NCBI GenBank assembly: GCA_002731985.1
Contig: PCCT01000031.1
Location: forward strand, 13,305 to 18,410
From: Nitrospinota bacterium
Lineage (GTDB): Bacteria; Nitrospinota; Nitrospinia; Nitrospinales; VA-1
Direction: 5' to 3'
DNA length: 5,106 bases
Both the position numbers and the translations under genes were made by a program. Below the pieces are notes generated by a model. It searched no databases. It was given only the letters and a program-made list of their open reading frames with translations, and was not told the DNA's origin. Of this stretch, positions 1-5,106 are shown in pieces; the first letter of the stretch is position 1, and each line of letters begins with the position of its first letter.

Positions 1-29
1 AAATGAGCGAGCTACACAAATAAATATCT

Positions 30-911
30 TTAGGAGGAGGCAGGGATGGTCATGGCACAACGGAAGCCAACGTAGTTATACACCTCGTTCATTGCCTGAC
101 CGTAGGTGGTGACTTTTGGAAAGACTTTATTTGTGGGGTGCAACCATGTGCGGTTGGTAATGCGCAATCCACCGGCTGATGAATCGAAAGCACCACCGCG
201 AACTACTTTGAACTCTCCTTCGGAGACACCTGTAGGATTGGTCTGTTTACCACGCGGATACGCGGCATCATACCAGTCTGAGGTCCACTCCCAGACATTT
301 CCCATCATGTCGTAGAGTCCGAACTGATTAGGTTTTGTTTGACCGACTGGATGGGTCTGAGTGCCTGAGTTATCCTTGAACCAGGCATACTGATCGTTCA
401 TCATATTGCCCCAGAAGTAACGCGTATCGGCATGACCTCGGGCGGCATATTCCCATTCGGCTTCGGTAGGAATTCTGCATAAGCCTTTCGACTCTTCTGC
501 AAACTCCAGCGCATCATAAAAAGTAATCTGCTCTACCGGACTGTCTGGATTAGGGAATTTGGAAGGATTGAACCCCATCACCTTTTCCCAGCGCGCCTGG
601 GTCACTTCGTATTTGTCGAGATAAAAGTCATCGACACAAACTTCATGCTCCGGCGCTTCATCGACCTGGGCAAAGTTGTTTCCTAAAATAAAACATCCGC
701 CCTTAATAAAGACCATCCCCTCAGGGGCTTTGTCAGCTATCACCTTGTCTTCCGGCGCAATGGCTACAGGCTCAAATTTAAAATTCTCTTGAATAGCCCC
801 GAAATCGGATGTTTCACCCTGCTCCTGCTCAGAAACGTTAGTCTCTTCTGATGAACAGGCAAGGCAGAAAATAAAGGCCAGACAAAATAAAATATTTCTC
901 AAATTATCCAT
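30..911 (-). CDS. Lipoprotein with FGE/SUMF1-like (formylglycine-generating enzyme family) domain, catalytic cysteines absent
   Basis: Probable secreted, membrane-anchored protein. I chose the ATG at 911 (293 aa) because it puts a charged n-region (MDNLRN) directly before a hydrophobic segment ending in LAC-SS, a lipobox-like site. The longer ATG at 941 (303 aa) adds ten polar residues but has a weak GAGTGG upstream, so it remains possible. Numbering below is for the 303-aa form. A low-complexity acidic linker (about 31-70) leads into an FGE-sulfatase domain (about 73-297): GMVFIKGG (75-82), DDFYLDKYEVTQARW (104-118), RIPTEAEWEYAARG (156-169), GLYDMMGNVWEWTSDWY (208-224), VVRGGAF (246-252) and VGFRCA (291-296). 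In true FGE, two copper-binding cysteines lie just after the RGG-[SA]-[FY] motif. Here the stretch reads DSSAGGLRITNR without cysteine, so sulfatase activation is unlikely. Paralogues with this C-type-lectin-like fold often act as binding or structural modules; the exact role here is unknown. The gene is divergent from the TPR ORF and its stop lies 29 bp from the window edge. Confidence 0.88.
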   Translation of the reverse strand: MDNLRNILFCLAFIFCLACSSEETNVSEQEQGETSDFGAIQENFKFEPVAIAPEDKVIADKAPEGMVFIKGGCFILGNNFAQVDEAPEHEVCVDDFYLDKYEVTQARWEKVMGFNPSKFPNPDSPVEQITFYDALEFAEESKGLCRIPTEAEWEYAARGHADTRYFWGNMMNDQYAWFKDNSGTQTHPVGQTKPNQFGLYDMMGNVWEWTSDWYDAAYPRGKQTNPTGVSEGEFKVVRGGAFDSSAGGLRITNRTWLHPTNKVFPKVTTYGQAMNEVYNYVGFRCAMTIPASS

Positions 912-951
912 TGTTTTATCAGGGTTTGGAAAGTTGGGCATATTACCACTC

Positions 952-981
952 TGGACACTTCATACACAACCAAAATATAAT
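952..981 (+). promoter_or_regulatory. Sigma70-like promoter match upstream of the TPR ORF
   Basis: TGGACA (952-957; 5/6 to TTGACA), an 18-bp spacer and a perfect TATAAT (976-981) lie in the short divergent gap. The -10 box directly abuts the ATG at 982, so transcription would begin around 988, inside the ORF. Either the match is fortuitous in AT-rich DNA, or the ORF is not translated from this ATG. Confidence 0.3.
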
Positions 982-1539
982 ATGAGTCATTCAATCGTTA
1001 TATTTCAAACTGCTTTGAAAGAGCAACCCAACAAATCTGAAGCAAGAAAAGGCCTGGGTTATATTTTGGCCAAATTAGGCAAGCTTGACCCAGCCGCTGA
1101 ATATTTAAACCAGTCACTGGCGATAAATCCTGATCCAAAACCTGTCACAGAGGAGGTCACAGAGAACGATGCTATATCACCTTACTCAATGACAACCACA
1201 ACTCGCACCACACTTGGAAACATTATGCTCAAACAGAACAATCCGTTTGAGGCAATCACATCTTTTCAACGTGAACTGGAGCTGAGACCCTACCTGGCCG
1301 CCGCACGCGATGGATTGGGATGGGCTTACCTCAAGCTAAACCGCCTCACTGAGTCACCCACGGCGTTCAAAGCCGCTGTCAAATACCAACCTCTTAATAA
1401 CTTATCTCATAAAGGTTTAAGAGAGGTCAAACAAAGAATCGCCAATAAAAACATGGGCATAAGCACCCCTTCACAACAAGAAGAATCTATTCTAAAACCA
1501 GAGCCCGCTAAACTTATCAGAACTGATTTTGTTGAATAA
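982..1539 (+). CDS. TPR-repeat protein, probably 5'-truncated
   Basis: A 185-aa ORF from the ATG at 982; an upstream TTG at 934 would add 16 residues that show no TPR character. Three tetratricopeptide units are visible by their G-x-G/Y, A and terminal NP/RP pattern: about 18-50 (ARKGLGYILAKLGKLDPAAE to LAINP), 72-103 (LGNIMLKQNNPFEAITSF to LELRP) and 106-137 (ARDGLGWAYLKLNRLTES to VKYQP). Units 1 and 2 are split by a 20-residue acidic/Thr-rich linker, and the C-terminal 45 residues are low complexity. Residues 2-16 look like helix B of a further TPR whose helix A is missing. There is no signal peptide and no Shine-Dalgarno sequence before 982. TPR proteins are protein-interaction scaffolds; no partner can be inferred. 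The ORF may be a small cytoplasmic protein or the remnant of a longer TPR gene cut by rearrangement next to the divergent lipoprotein gene. Confidence 0.6.
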   Translation: MSHSIVIFQTALKEQPNKSEARKGLGYILAKLGKLDPAAEYLNQSLAINPDPKPVTEEVTENDAISPYSMTTTTRTTLGNIMLKQNNPFEAITSFQRELELRPYLAAARDGLGWAYLKLNRLTESPTAFKAAVKYQPLNNLSHKGLREVKQRIANKNMGISTPSQQEESILKPEPAKLIRTDFVE

Positions 1540-1564
1540 AATTCAATAATACAAGATATTTCAA

Positions 1565-1592
1565 TTGACATACGGGGAATATAAGTTAAAAT
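1565..1592 (+). promoter_or_regulatory. Strong sigma70-type promoter in the gene-free spacer
   Basis: A perfect TTGACA (1565-1570), a 16-bp spacer and TAAAAT (1587-1592; 5/6 to TATAAT) lie just 25 bp past the TPR stop. The predicted start site is near 1599. No credible ORF follows before the terminator at 1757-1791, so the product would be an untranslated RNA. Hexamers and spacing are seen directly; activity is inferred. Confidence 0.45.
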
Positions 1593-1600
1593 TTTAACTT
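1583..1600. promoter_or_regulatory. 18-bp perfect palindrome covering the -10 box (operator candidate)
   Basis: AAGTTAAAATTTTAACTT reads identically on both strands and spans the -10 element and predicted start of the spacer promoter. A looser 9-bp inverted repeat (ATATTTCAA at 1556-1564, TTGAAATAT at 1609-1617) flanks it with a different centre. A dimeric repressor bound here would block the promoter. No regulator gene is adjacent, and the AT-richness raises the odds of a chance dyad. Confidence 0.35.
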
Positions 1601-1795
1601 CAATCTACTTGAAATATAAGGGCTACCGACGCTCATGCATTTGGGGGGAAAGGGGCGCCTTTCTTTTTTCACGCCGCGTGAGAAGTCATGGAGCTGAGCT
1701 GTAGTTCGGCTCCGTGATCCCAACCGTTTTTGTTATGCGGTTTTGTTTGATATAAAAAAATCCCCCACCTCCGAATGGAGTGGGGGATTTTCTAT
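1599..1795 (+). ncRNA. Candidate structured small RNA (unclassified)
   Basis: An approximately 195-nt transcript is predicted from the promoter at 1565-1592 to the terminator at 1757-1791, with no convincing ORF inside. Three hairpins lie back to back: H1 1648-1653/1658-1663; H2 1665-1673/1677-1685 with loop CCG; H3 1686-1699/1704-1717, a 14-bp stem with loop UGUA. UUGGG (1641-1645) can pair with CCCAA (1719-1723), closing a four-way, cloverleaf-like junction around all three. H3 contains three G-U wobbles (1689-1714, 1695-1708, 1698-1705) that would be A-C mismatches if the other strand were transcribed, so the plus strand is favoured, in agreement with the promoter. The sequence does not resemble tmRNA, SRP RNA, 6S RNA or a riboswitch that I can recognise. 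A shorter product of about 70 nt ending at the T6 tract (1664-1669) is possible. Confidence 0.35.
1648..1669 (+). terminator. Possible intrinsic terminator after the TPR gene, or internal to the candidate RNA
   Basis: GAAAGG (1648-1653) pairs with CCTTTC (1658-1663) around a GGCG loop, followed by six T (1664-1669). The six-pair stem can be lengthened only by G-U pairs. The T-tract is also part of the next hairpin (1665-1685), so the two structures compete. Confidence 0.4.
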
Positions 1796-1800
1796 ATTTT
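1754..1800. terminator. Bidirectional rho-independent terminator between TPR/ncRNA and acs
   Basis: The arms 1757-1772 and 1777-1791 form a 15-pair stem (AAAATCCCCCA, then CCTCC with one C bulged at 1768/1769) closed by the tetraloop GAAT. On the minus strand it is followed by seven T (complement of 1754-1760), an excellent terminator about 55 nt after the acs stop. On the plus strand the tail is TTTTCTATATTTT, which also suits termination. It insulates the two convergent transcripts. Confidence 0.85.
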
Positions 1801-1845
1801 CATTTTTAGCCGTTTCAGGCTATCCATTATTTCCTGTAAAATTAT

Positions 1846-3822
1846 TTACTTCTCCATCATTTGATTGTGAGTCGTTTTCAAAGTATCTACGACTGAAGGA
1901 TCGGCCAAAGTAGACACATCACCCAGTTGATCCGATTCATCGGCGGCGATTTTACGCAGAATCCGTCGCATAATTTTCCCGGAGCGTGTTTTGGGAAGTC
2001 CCGGCGCCCAATGAATGACATCCGGTGCGGCAATGGGCCCTATTTCCTTGCGGACGAACTGGACAAGTTCTTTTCTCAGTTCCTCGCTGGACTCGGCCCC
2101 TTCCATCAATGTCACATAGGCATAAATGCCCTGCCCTTTTATTTCATGTGGAAACCCGACAACCGCCGCTTCGGCGACTGTATCATGAAGCACCAGAGCC
2201 GACTCGACCTCGGCGGTTCCCATGCGATGGCCCGACACGTTAATGACATCATCCACTCTTCCTGTGATCCAGTAATATCCGTCCTCATCCCGCCTACAAC
2301 CGTCACCGGTGAAATAGTAGCCAGGATACATTTTGAAATAAGTCTCTTCAAAACGATCATGATCTCCGTAGATGGTACGCATCTGGCTCGGCCAGGGTTC
2401 CTTAAGAGCAAGGACGCCTTCGACTCCGTTTCCCTCGATAATTTTTCCAGTTTCAGCTTCAATCACAACCGGTATCACCCCAAAAAATGGAAAGGTCGCG
2501 GAACCGGGTTTTGTCGGTGTGCAGCCGGGTAGCGGAGATATGAGAATGCCCCCAGTTTCCGTTTGCCACCAGGTATCAACAATCGGGCAACACCCGCGTC
2601 CAATATTTTTATAATACCAACGCCAGGCTTCAGGATTGATCGGCTCACCCACCGATCCCAAAACTTTAAGAGTGGACAAATTATATTTACCCGGTATCTC
2701 TTCCCCATGCGACATAAGTGCGCGTATGGCTGTTGGCGCTGTGTAAAACTGGGTGACCTTAAGTCGGTCCACTACATCCCAGAATCGCCCGGCATCGGGA
2801 TAAGTAGGTATTCCCTCGAACATGATCGTAGTGGCCCCATTCGCCAGCGGACCATATACAATATAAGAGTGACCCGTCACCCAACCAATATCAGCAGTGC
2901 ACCACCAGATGTCGCCGTCCTGATAATCAAAAATATATTTATGCGTCAACGCGGTGAATACCATATATCCACCAACATTATGCTGAACTCCTTTTGGTTT
3001 TCCAGTGGAACCAGAGGTGTAAAGAATGAACAAAGGGTCTTCTGCGCCCATCGGCTCTGGTTCGCAATCGGGTTCGGCAGATTTCATCTCATCATGCCAC
3101 CAGTAATCGCGACCTGACACCATGTCTGTAGTAATTTTCGACCCAACACGTTCGGCGACGATGCAGGTTTTGACTGTCACTCCACCCTGTGCCGCCAGTT
3201 TGATCGCTTCATCTGCATTGACTTTAACAGGTACCGGCTTGGCACCGCGAAATGAACCATCGGTAGTGATCAGGCAGGTACAATTGGAATCCATGATACG
3301 GTCTGCCAGCGCGTTTGCGGAGAATCCGCCAAACACGATCGAGTGTACCGCCCCTATTCGAGCGCAGGCCAGCATGGCGATAGCCAGTTCCGGCACCATG
3401 GGCATATATATAGAAACCCGATCGCCCTTTTTGACGCCATGCTTCTTAAGAACATTGGCGAAACGACACACCTCGGCATGCAGTTGGTCGTATGTCAGGG
3501 AACGGTTTTCTCCCGGTTCGTTGCCTTCCCACAGGATGGCCGTCTGCTCCCCTCTCGCCTTCAGGTGACGGTCGACACAATTGACCGTTATGTTAGTCTT
3601 GCCGCCTTTGAACCATTCAATAGAAATATTCCCCTCACGCACGTCATAATTAAATTCGCGTACGCTGTCCCATTTTTTGAACCAGATAAATTTTTCCGCT
3701 TCCTCGGTCCAGAATCCATCTGGATCGTCAATGGACCGTTGGTATTTCTCCTGATATGCATCCATACTTCCGATCAGCGCGTTGGAAGAAAATGCTTCAG
3801 AGGGATTATATACATTGCTCAT
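1846..3822 (-). CDS. acs: Acetyl-CoA synthetase (AMP-forming acetate--CoA ligase)
   Basis: Cytoplasmic enzyme that converts acetate, ATP and CoA to acetyl-CoA, AMP and PPi through acetyl-AMP. The 658-aa length fits the family norm of about 650. The ANL-superfamily motifs occur in order: P-loop [11 protein letters not shown] (268-278), [11 protein letters not shown] (310-320), TWWQTETGG (417-425), YYFTGDG (502-508), the hinge region [13 protein letters not shown] (521-533) and [11 protein letters not shown] (610-620), with K616 the catalytic and acetylation-regulated lysine (K609 in Salmonella Acs). By my alignment the Salmonella acetate-pocket residues V310, T311, V386 and W414 correspond to V315, T316, V391 and W419; the Trp favours acetate over longer acids. 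The ATG at 3822 is supported by GAGG nine nt upstream. The gene runs the same way as the DUF1566 gene, 80 bp behind it, and ends before a strong terminator. No protein acetyltransferase or deacetylase is nearby. I see no frameshift or missing catalytic residue. Confidence 0.97.
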   Translation of the reverse strand: MSNVYNPSEAFSSNALIGSMDAYQEKYQRSIDDPDGFWTEEAEKFIWFKKWDSVREFNYDVREGNISIEWFKGGKTNITVNCVDRHLKARGEQTAILWEGNEPGENRSLTYDQLHAEVCRFANVLKKHGVKKGDRVSIYMPMVPELAIAMLACARIGAVHSIVFGGFSANALADRIMDSNCTCLITTDGSFRGAKPVPVKVNADEAIKLAAQGGVTVKTCIVAERVGSKITTDMVSGRDYWWHDEMKSAEPDCEPEPMGAEDPLFILYTSGSTGKPKGVQHNVGGYMVFTALTHKYIFDYQDGDIWWCTADIGWVTGHSYIVYGPLANGATTIMFEGIPTYPDAGRFWDVVDRLKVTQFYTAPTAIRALMSHGEEIPGKYNLSTLKVLGSVGEPINPEAWRWYYKNIGRGCCPIVDTWWQTETGGILISPLPGCTPTKPGSATFPFFGVIPVVIEAETGKIIEGNGVEGVLALKEPWPSQMRTIYGDHDRFEETYFKMYPGYYFTGDGCRRDEDGYYWITGRVDDVINVSGHRMGTAEVESALVLHDTVAEAAVVGFPHEIKGQGIYAYVTLMEGAESSEELRKELVQFVRKEIGPIAAPDVIHWAPGLPKTRSGKIMRRILRKIAADESDQLGDVSTLADPSVVDTLKTTHNQMMEK

Positions 3823-3831
3823 TTAAGGAAA

Positions 3832-3835
3832 CCTC
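3832..3835 (-). promoter_or_regulatory. Shine-Dalgarno of acs
   Basis: GAGG on the minus strand sits nine nt before the ATG at 3822 and supports that start. I found no convincing -35/-10 pair in the 80-bp gap upstream, so acs may be read through from the DUF1566 gene or use a non-sigma70 promoter. Confidence 0.6.
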
Positions 3836-3853
3836 AAAAAAAATTGTTTCTTA

Positions 3854-3875
3854 TTCCCATGCTCCAGCGTGAGAA
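3854..3875. repeat. REP-like palindrome between the DUF1566 gene and acs
   Basis: TTCCCATGC (3854-3862) and GCGTGAGAA (3867-3875) form an imperfect stem (one C/A mismatch and one wobble) around the loop TCCA. It resembles, from memory, the dispersed extragenic palindrome with core TTCCCACGCTCCAGCGTGGGAA found in many environmental bacterial genomes; this copy carries two changes. It lies in the acs 5' untranslated region if both genes are co-transcribed. Confidence 0.6.
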
Positions 3876-3902
3876 CGAAAATAAATTTCATAATTTATGA
3901 CG

Positions 3903-4343
3903 TCATTCGCCCGGAATGGATTCATCCGGACCCATGGTACGCACGGCACGGGCCGCTTCTGTCAATGTCCATAAGCCATCAGGCTGATCATATTCACCCG
4001 TACGCAAATTCAATATCCAGGTGCGCATTTTACCGCTGATTATTTGAGCGATCATGGAAAATCCACAACCGGATGCAAAGCAATCGCAAATATGGATTTC
4101 TTTCTCAAACTTGTCCTTGAGCGAATAAGTCTCATTGTACAAAGTGGCCATTTCATCCTTGGTTGGCAACCGCCAGTTATCAAATCCAGCGAATTTATTT
4201 TCGCCCAGTTCACGGGCATAATCTGCCGCATCCTGATAATTGACCCATTTCTCAAGATCAATCATACTGTCTGTACGTGTCCACATCACACGTCCTTCAG
4301 TGTCAATTACCGTCTGCTCTCCATTCTGAATAAAACGCCCCAT
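3903..4343 (-). CDS. DUF1566 / Lcl C-terminal domain protein
   Basis: I chose the ATG at 4343 (146 aa) over the ATG at 4385 (160 aa). AAGGTG lies eight nt upstream of it, the first alternative has no Shine-Dalgarno, and the family typically begins [MP]-x-RF-x-x-NG-x-x-TV-x-DT, matching MGRFIQNGEQTVIDTEGRVMW (1-21) here. One Lcl_C/DUF1566 domain follows: KWVNYQDAADYARELGENKF (32-51), the signature GFDNWRLPTKDEMATLY (53-69), a short Cys-bearing stretch ICDCFASGC (85-93), TWILNLRTGEYDQ (108-120) and DGLWTLTEAARAVR (122-135). The domain has a C-type-lectin-like relationship to Legionella Lcl and is often duplicated in environmental bacteria; its molecular role is mostly unknown. No signal peptide or membrane segment is visible in the chosen form, so it is probably cytoplasmic. 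The gene ends 80 bp before acs on the same strand, but no functional link to acs is apparent. Confidence 0.85.
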   Translation of the reverse strand: MGRFIQNGEQTVIDTEGRVMWTRTDSMIDLEKWVNYQDAADYARELGENKFAGFDNWRLPTKDEMATLYNETYSLKDKFEKEIHICDCFASGCGFSMIAQIISGKMRTWILNLRTGEYDQPDGLWTLTEAARAVRTMGPDESIPGE

Positions 4344-4351
4344 ATCAGCAA

Positions 4352-4357
4352 CACCTT
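4352..4357 (-). promoter_or_regulatory. Shine-Dalgarno deciding the DUF1566 start
   Basis: AAGGTG on the minus strand (5/6 to AAGGAG) with an 8-nt spacer to the ATG at 4343. The upstream in-frame ATG at 4385 has no such site. Confidence 0.55.
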
Positions 4358-4398
4358 CATCAATTAATGGTAAAAATAAACGCATTTACAAGTCAGCT

Positions 4399-4427
4399 AA
4401 AATACCATTTTCCCAGGAGATTTTCAA
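4399..4427 (-). promoter_or_regulatory. Sigma70-type promoter of the DUF1566 gene
   Basis: On the minus strand TTGAAA (complement of 4422-4427) is followed after 17 bp by TATTTT (complement of 4399-4404): 5/6 and 4/6 matches with ideal spacing. The predicted start near 4392 leaves about 49 nt of leader before the ATG at 4343, again favouring that start over 4385. Confidence 0.45.
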
Positions 4428-4540
4428 AGTTCTAGGAATATCCAAATGATAAATAAAAAAACTTCTTGCTTATTGTAAAATAGAGCTATCCTGTGCAATT
4501 GTATAACCTTTATTGAAAACCTGTTAATTCGATATTTTAA

Positions 4541-4933
4541 ATGCCCAAACAACTCACACCACAGATCGTCCTGACCCATTTCGACTGGTCACTGGCCCGA
4601 CTCAAAGAAGCTATCGAAAAAGAGGATACAGAATACTACCGAGGGGCGACCCTGCAAAGATTTGGCCTCACCTACGACATGGCACTGAAAACCATTCGTG
4701 CGTTCGCGAAGGAACAAGATCATACCTGCACGGATGATGAGTCCTGTTTCCTATGGGTGGAAGAAAAACAATGGCTGAAAAAAGATACTGACTGGAATGT
4801 CATGCTAGTGGATTACCAAAGAGTCCAGAGGCAACCGGAAGGTGAGGAGGCGGATAAAATATATGACCAACTTAAAACGTATCATATTTTATTCAATCAT
4901 CTCAGTGAGTGCATGAAACTGGCAGGTGGATAG
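4541..4933 (+). CDS. Orphan nucleotidyltransferase substrate-binding protein, HI0074 family (HEPN-like)
   Basis: The 130-aa all-helical protein matches the HI0074 pattern: helix 1 FDWSLARLKEAIEKE (14-28), the signature RGATLQRFGLTYDMALKTIRAF (34-55; family R-D/N-x-x-I-x-R-F-E-[YF]-T-Y-E-x-x-W-K), a cysteine-bearing loop (61-69), the W-x-x-M-L segment around DWNVMLVDY (84-92), then EEADKIYDQLKTYHILFNHL (102-121). Family members form four-helix bundles that pair with a small MNT/HI0073-type nucleotidyltransferase, usually the adjacent gene, in toxin-antitoxin-like modules. Here no nucleotidyltransferase lies on either side; the downstream DNA is a repeat element. The conserved RN-x-x-S/T-H-T-Y motif is replaced by QRVQRQPE (93-100), losing both His and Tyr. 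It is probably a diverged or solo family member. There is no clear Shine-Dalgarno before the ATG, whose leader is very AT-rich. Confidence 0.72.
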   Translation: MPKQLTPQIVLTHFDWSLARLKEAIEKEDTEYYRGATLQRFGLTYDMALKTIRAFAKEQDHTCTDDESCFLWVEEKQWLKKDTDWNVMLVDYQRVQRQPEGEEADKIYDQLKTYHILFNHLSECMKLAGG

Positions 4934-4940
4934 ATATTTC

Positions 4941-5069
4941 CCCCTCATCCTAACTACCCGTTGGGCACCCTCGGCTTCTCCCGCCATGGGAGAAGGAACA
5001 ATTAAACCCCCTCTCCACAGACGGGAGAGCCTGTCCAGAGCGAAGCGTAGGAGGACGGGGTGAGGGTGA
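4941..5069. repeat. Multi-hairpin dispersed repeat element (MITE/REP-like)
   Basis: The block has imperfect terminal inverted repeats (CCCCTCATCC at 4941-4950, GGGGTGAGGG at 5057-5066) and three internal hairpins. CTTCTCCC/GGGAGAAG (4975-4982/4988-4995) is perfect; CTCTCC/GGAGAG spans 5011-5016/5024-5029; CCTGTCC/GGACGGG (5030-5036/5053-5059) includes one wobble. It resembles, from memory, the widespread 'CCCTCATCC...CTTCTCCC...GGGAGAAGG' non-coding repeat of many proteobacterial-type genomes. It has no transposase of its own. It begins only 7 bp after the orphan HI0074-like gene and could serve as its transcript end. Confidence 0.7.
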
Positions 5070-5106
5070 CTCAAATAAGCCAAAGGCCTTCCACTTTATT
5101 TTGCTT

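Noticed and set aside
1635..1697. 20-codon ORF in the spacer (ATG at 1635, TGA at 1695)
   Set aside because: It runs through the H1-H3 hairpins, has no properly spaced Shine-Dalgarno and encodes a low-complexity peptide; the structured-RNA reading explains the bases better.
1599..1745. Spacer as a 6S RNA, SRP RNA, tmRNA or c-di-GMP riboswitch
   Set aside because: Length and the minus-strand CGGTAGCC stretch were suggestive, but the conserved cores (long 6S rod, SRP GGAA loop region, tmRNA ends, GEMM GCAAAGCC) are not present.
1927..3900. Several long plus-strand ORFs antisense to acs (up to 201 aa)
   Set aside because: They are mirror frames of a strongly conserved acs coding sequence, show no recognisable domain and have no promoter or ribosome binding site.
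4466..4507. Plus-strand promoter for the HI0074-like gene (TTGCTT with TATCCT, or TATAAC at 4502-4507)
   Set aside because: The first pair has only a 15-bp spacer and the second lacks any -35; the AT-rich gap gives such matches easily.
4889..5083. 64-aa minus-strand ORF at the right end
   Set aside because: It lies almost entirely in the palindromic repeat element and antisense to the HI0074-like gene's end; its sequence only reflects the repeat.
1..5106. CRISPR array, tRNA or rRNA genes, transposase or integrase genes
   Set aside because: No regularly spaced direct repeats, no cloverleaf with T-loop consensus, no rRNA-like stretch and no DDE or recombinase motif were seen on either strand.

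Overview
The window carries five protein genes on both strands, plus a gene-free spacer and two palindromic repeats. It looks like a free-living Gram-negative bacterium. It encodes a lipoprotein with a formylglycine-enzyme-type domain, a classic AMP-forming acetyl-CoA synthetase, an Lcl/DUF1566 protein and hairpin repeats of the kind scattered through many environmental proteobacterial and related genomes. Genes are of near-even base composition and spacers are AT-rich. The gene mix would suit a marine Nitrospinota or deltaproteobacterial-type genome, but that is an inference and nothing here fixes the taxonomy.

Layout from left to right: (1) a minus-strand lipoprotein with an FGE/SUMF1-like domain that lacks the catalytic cysteine pair (30-911, or from 941); (2) a divergent plus-strand TPR protein (982-1539) that appears to start in the middle of a TPR unit and has no clear ribosome binding site; (3) a 306-bp spacer (1540-1845) between convergent genes, which is far from empty. 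It holds a near-consensus plus-strand promoter with an 18-bp perfect palindrome over its -10 box, then three back-to-back hairpins, and finally a strong bidirectional terminator; (4) acs on the minus strand (1846-3822); (5) a short gap with a REP-like palindrome; (6) a DUF1566/Lcl_C protein on the minus strand (3903-4343), with its own promoter and a Shine-Dalgarno sequence that decides the start; (7) a divergent plus-strand orphan of the HI0074 'nucleotidyltransferase substrate-binding' (HEPN-like) family (4541-4933); (8) a roughly 130-bp multi-hairpin repeat element (about 4941-5069).

The genes do not form an obvious pathway. Acs activates acetate for central metabolism, and the surrounding genes look like independent accessory units. 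The most interesting item is the possible unannotated small RNA at about 1599-1795. Promoter, operator-like dyad, G-U-rich hairpins and terminator all point to transcription on the plus strand with no protein product. The orphan HI0074-like protein is second: it has no nucleotidyltransferase partner in view and has lost the family's RN..HxY motif.
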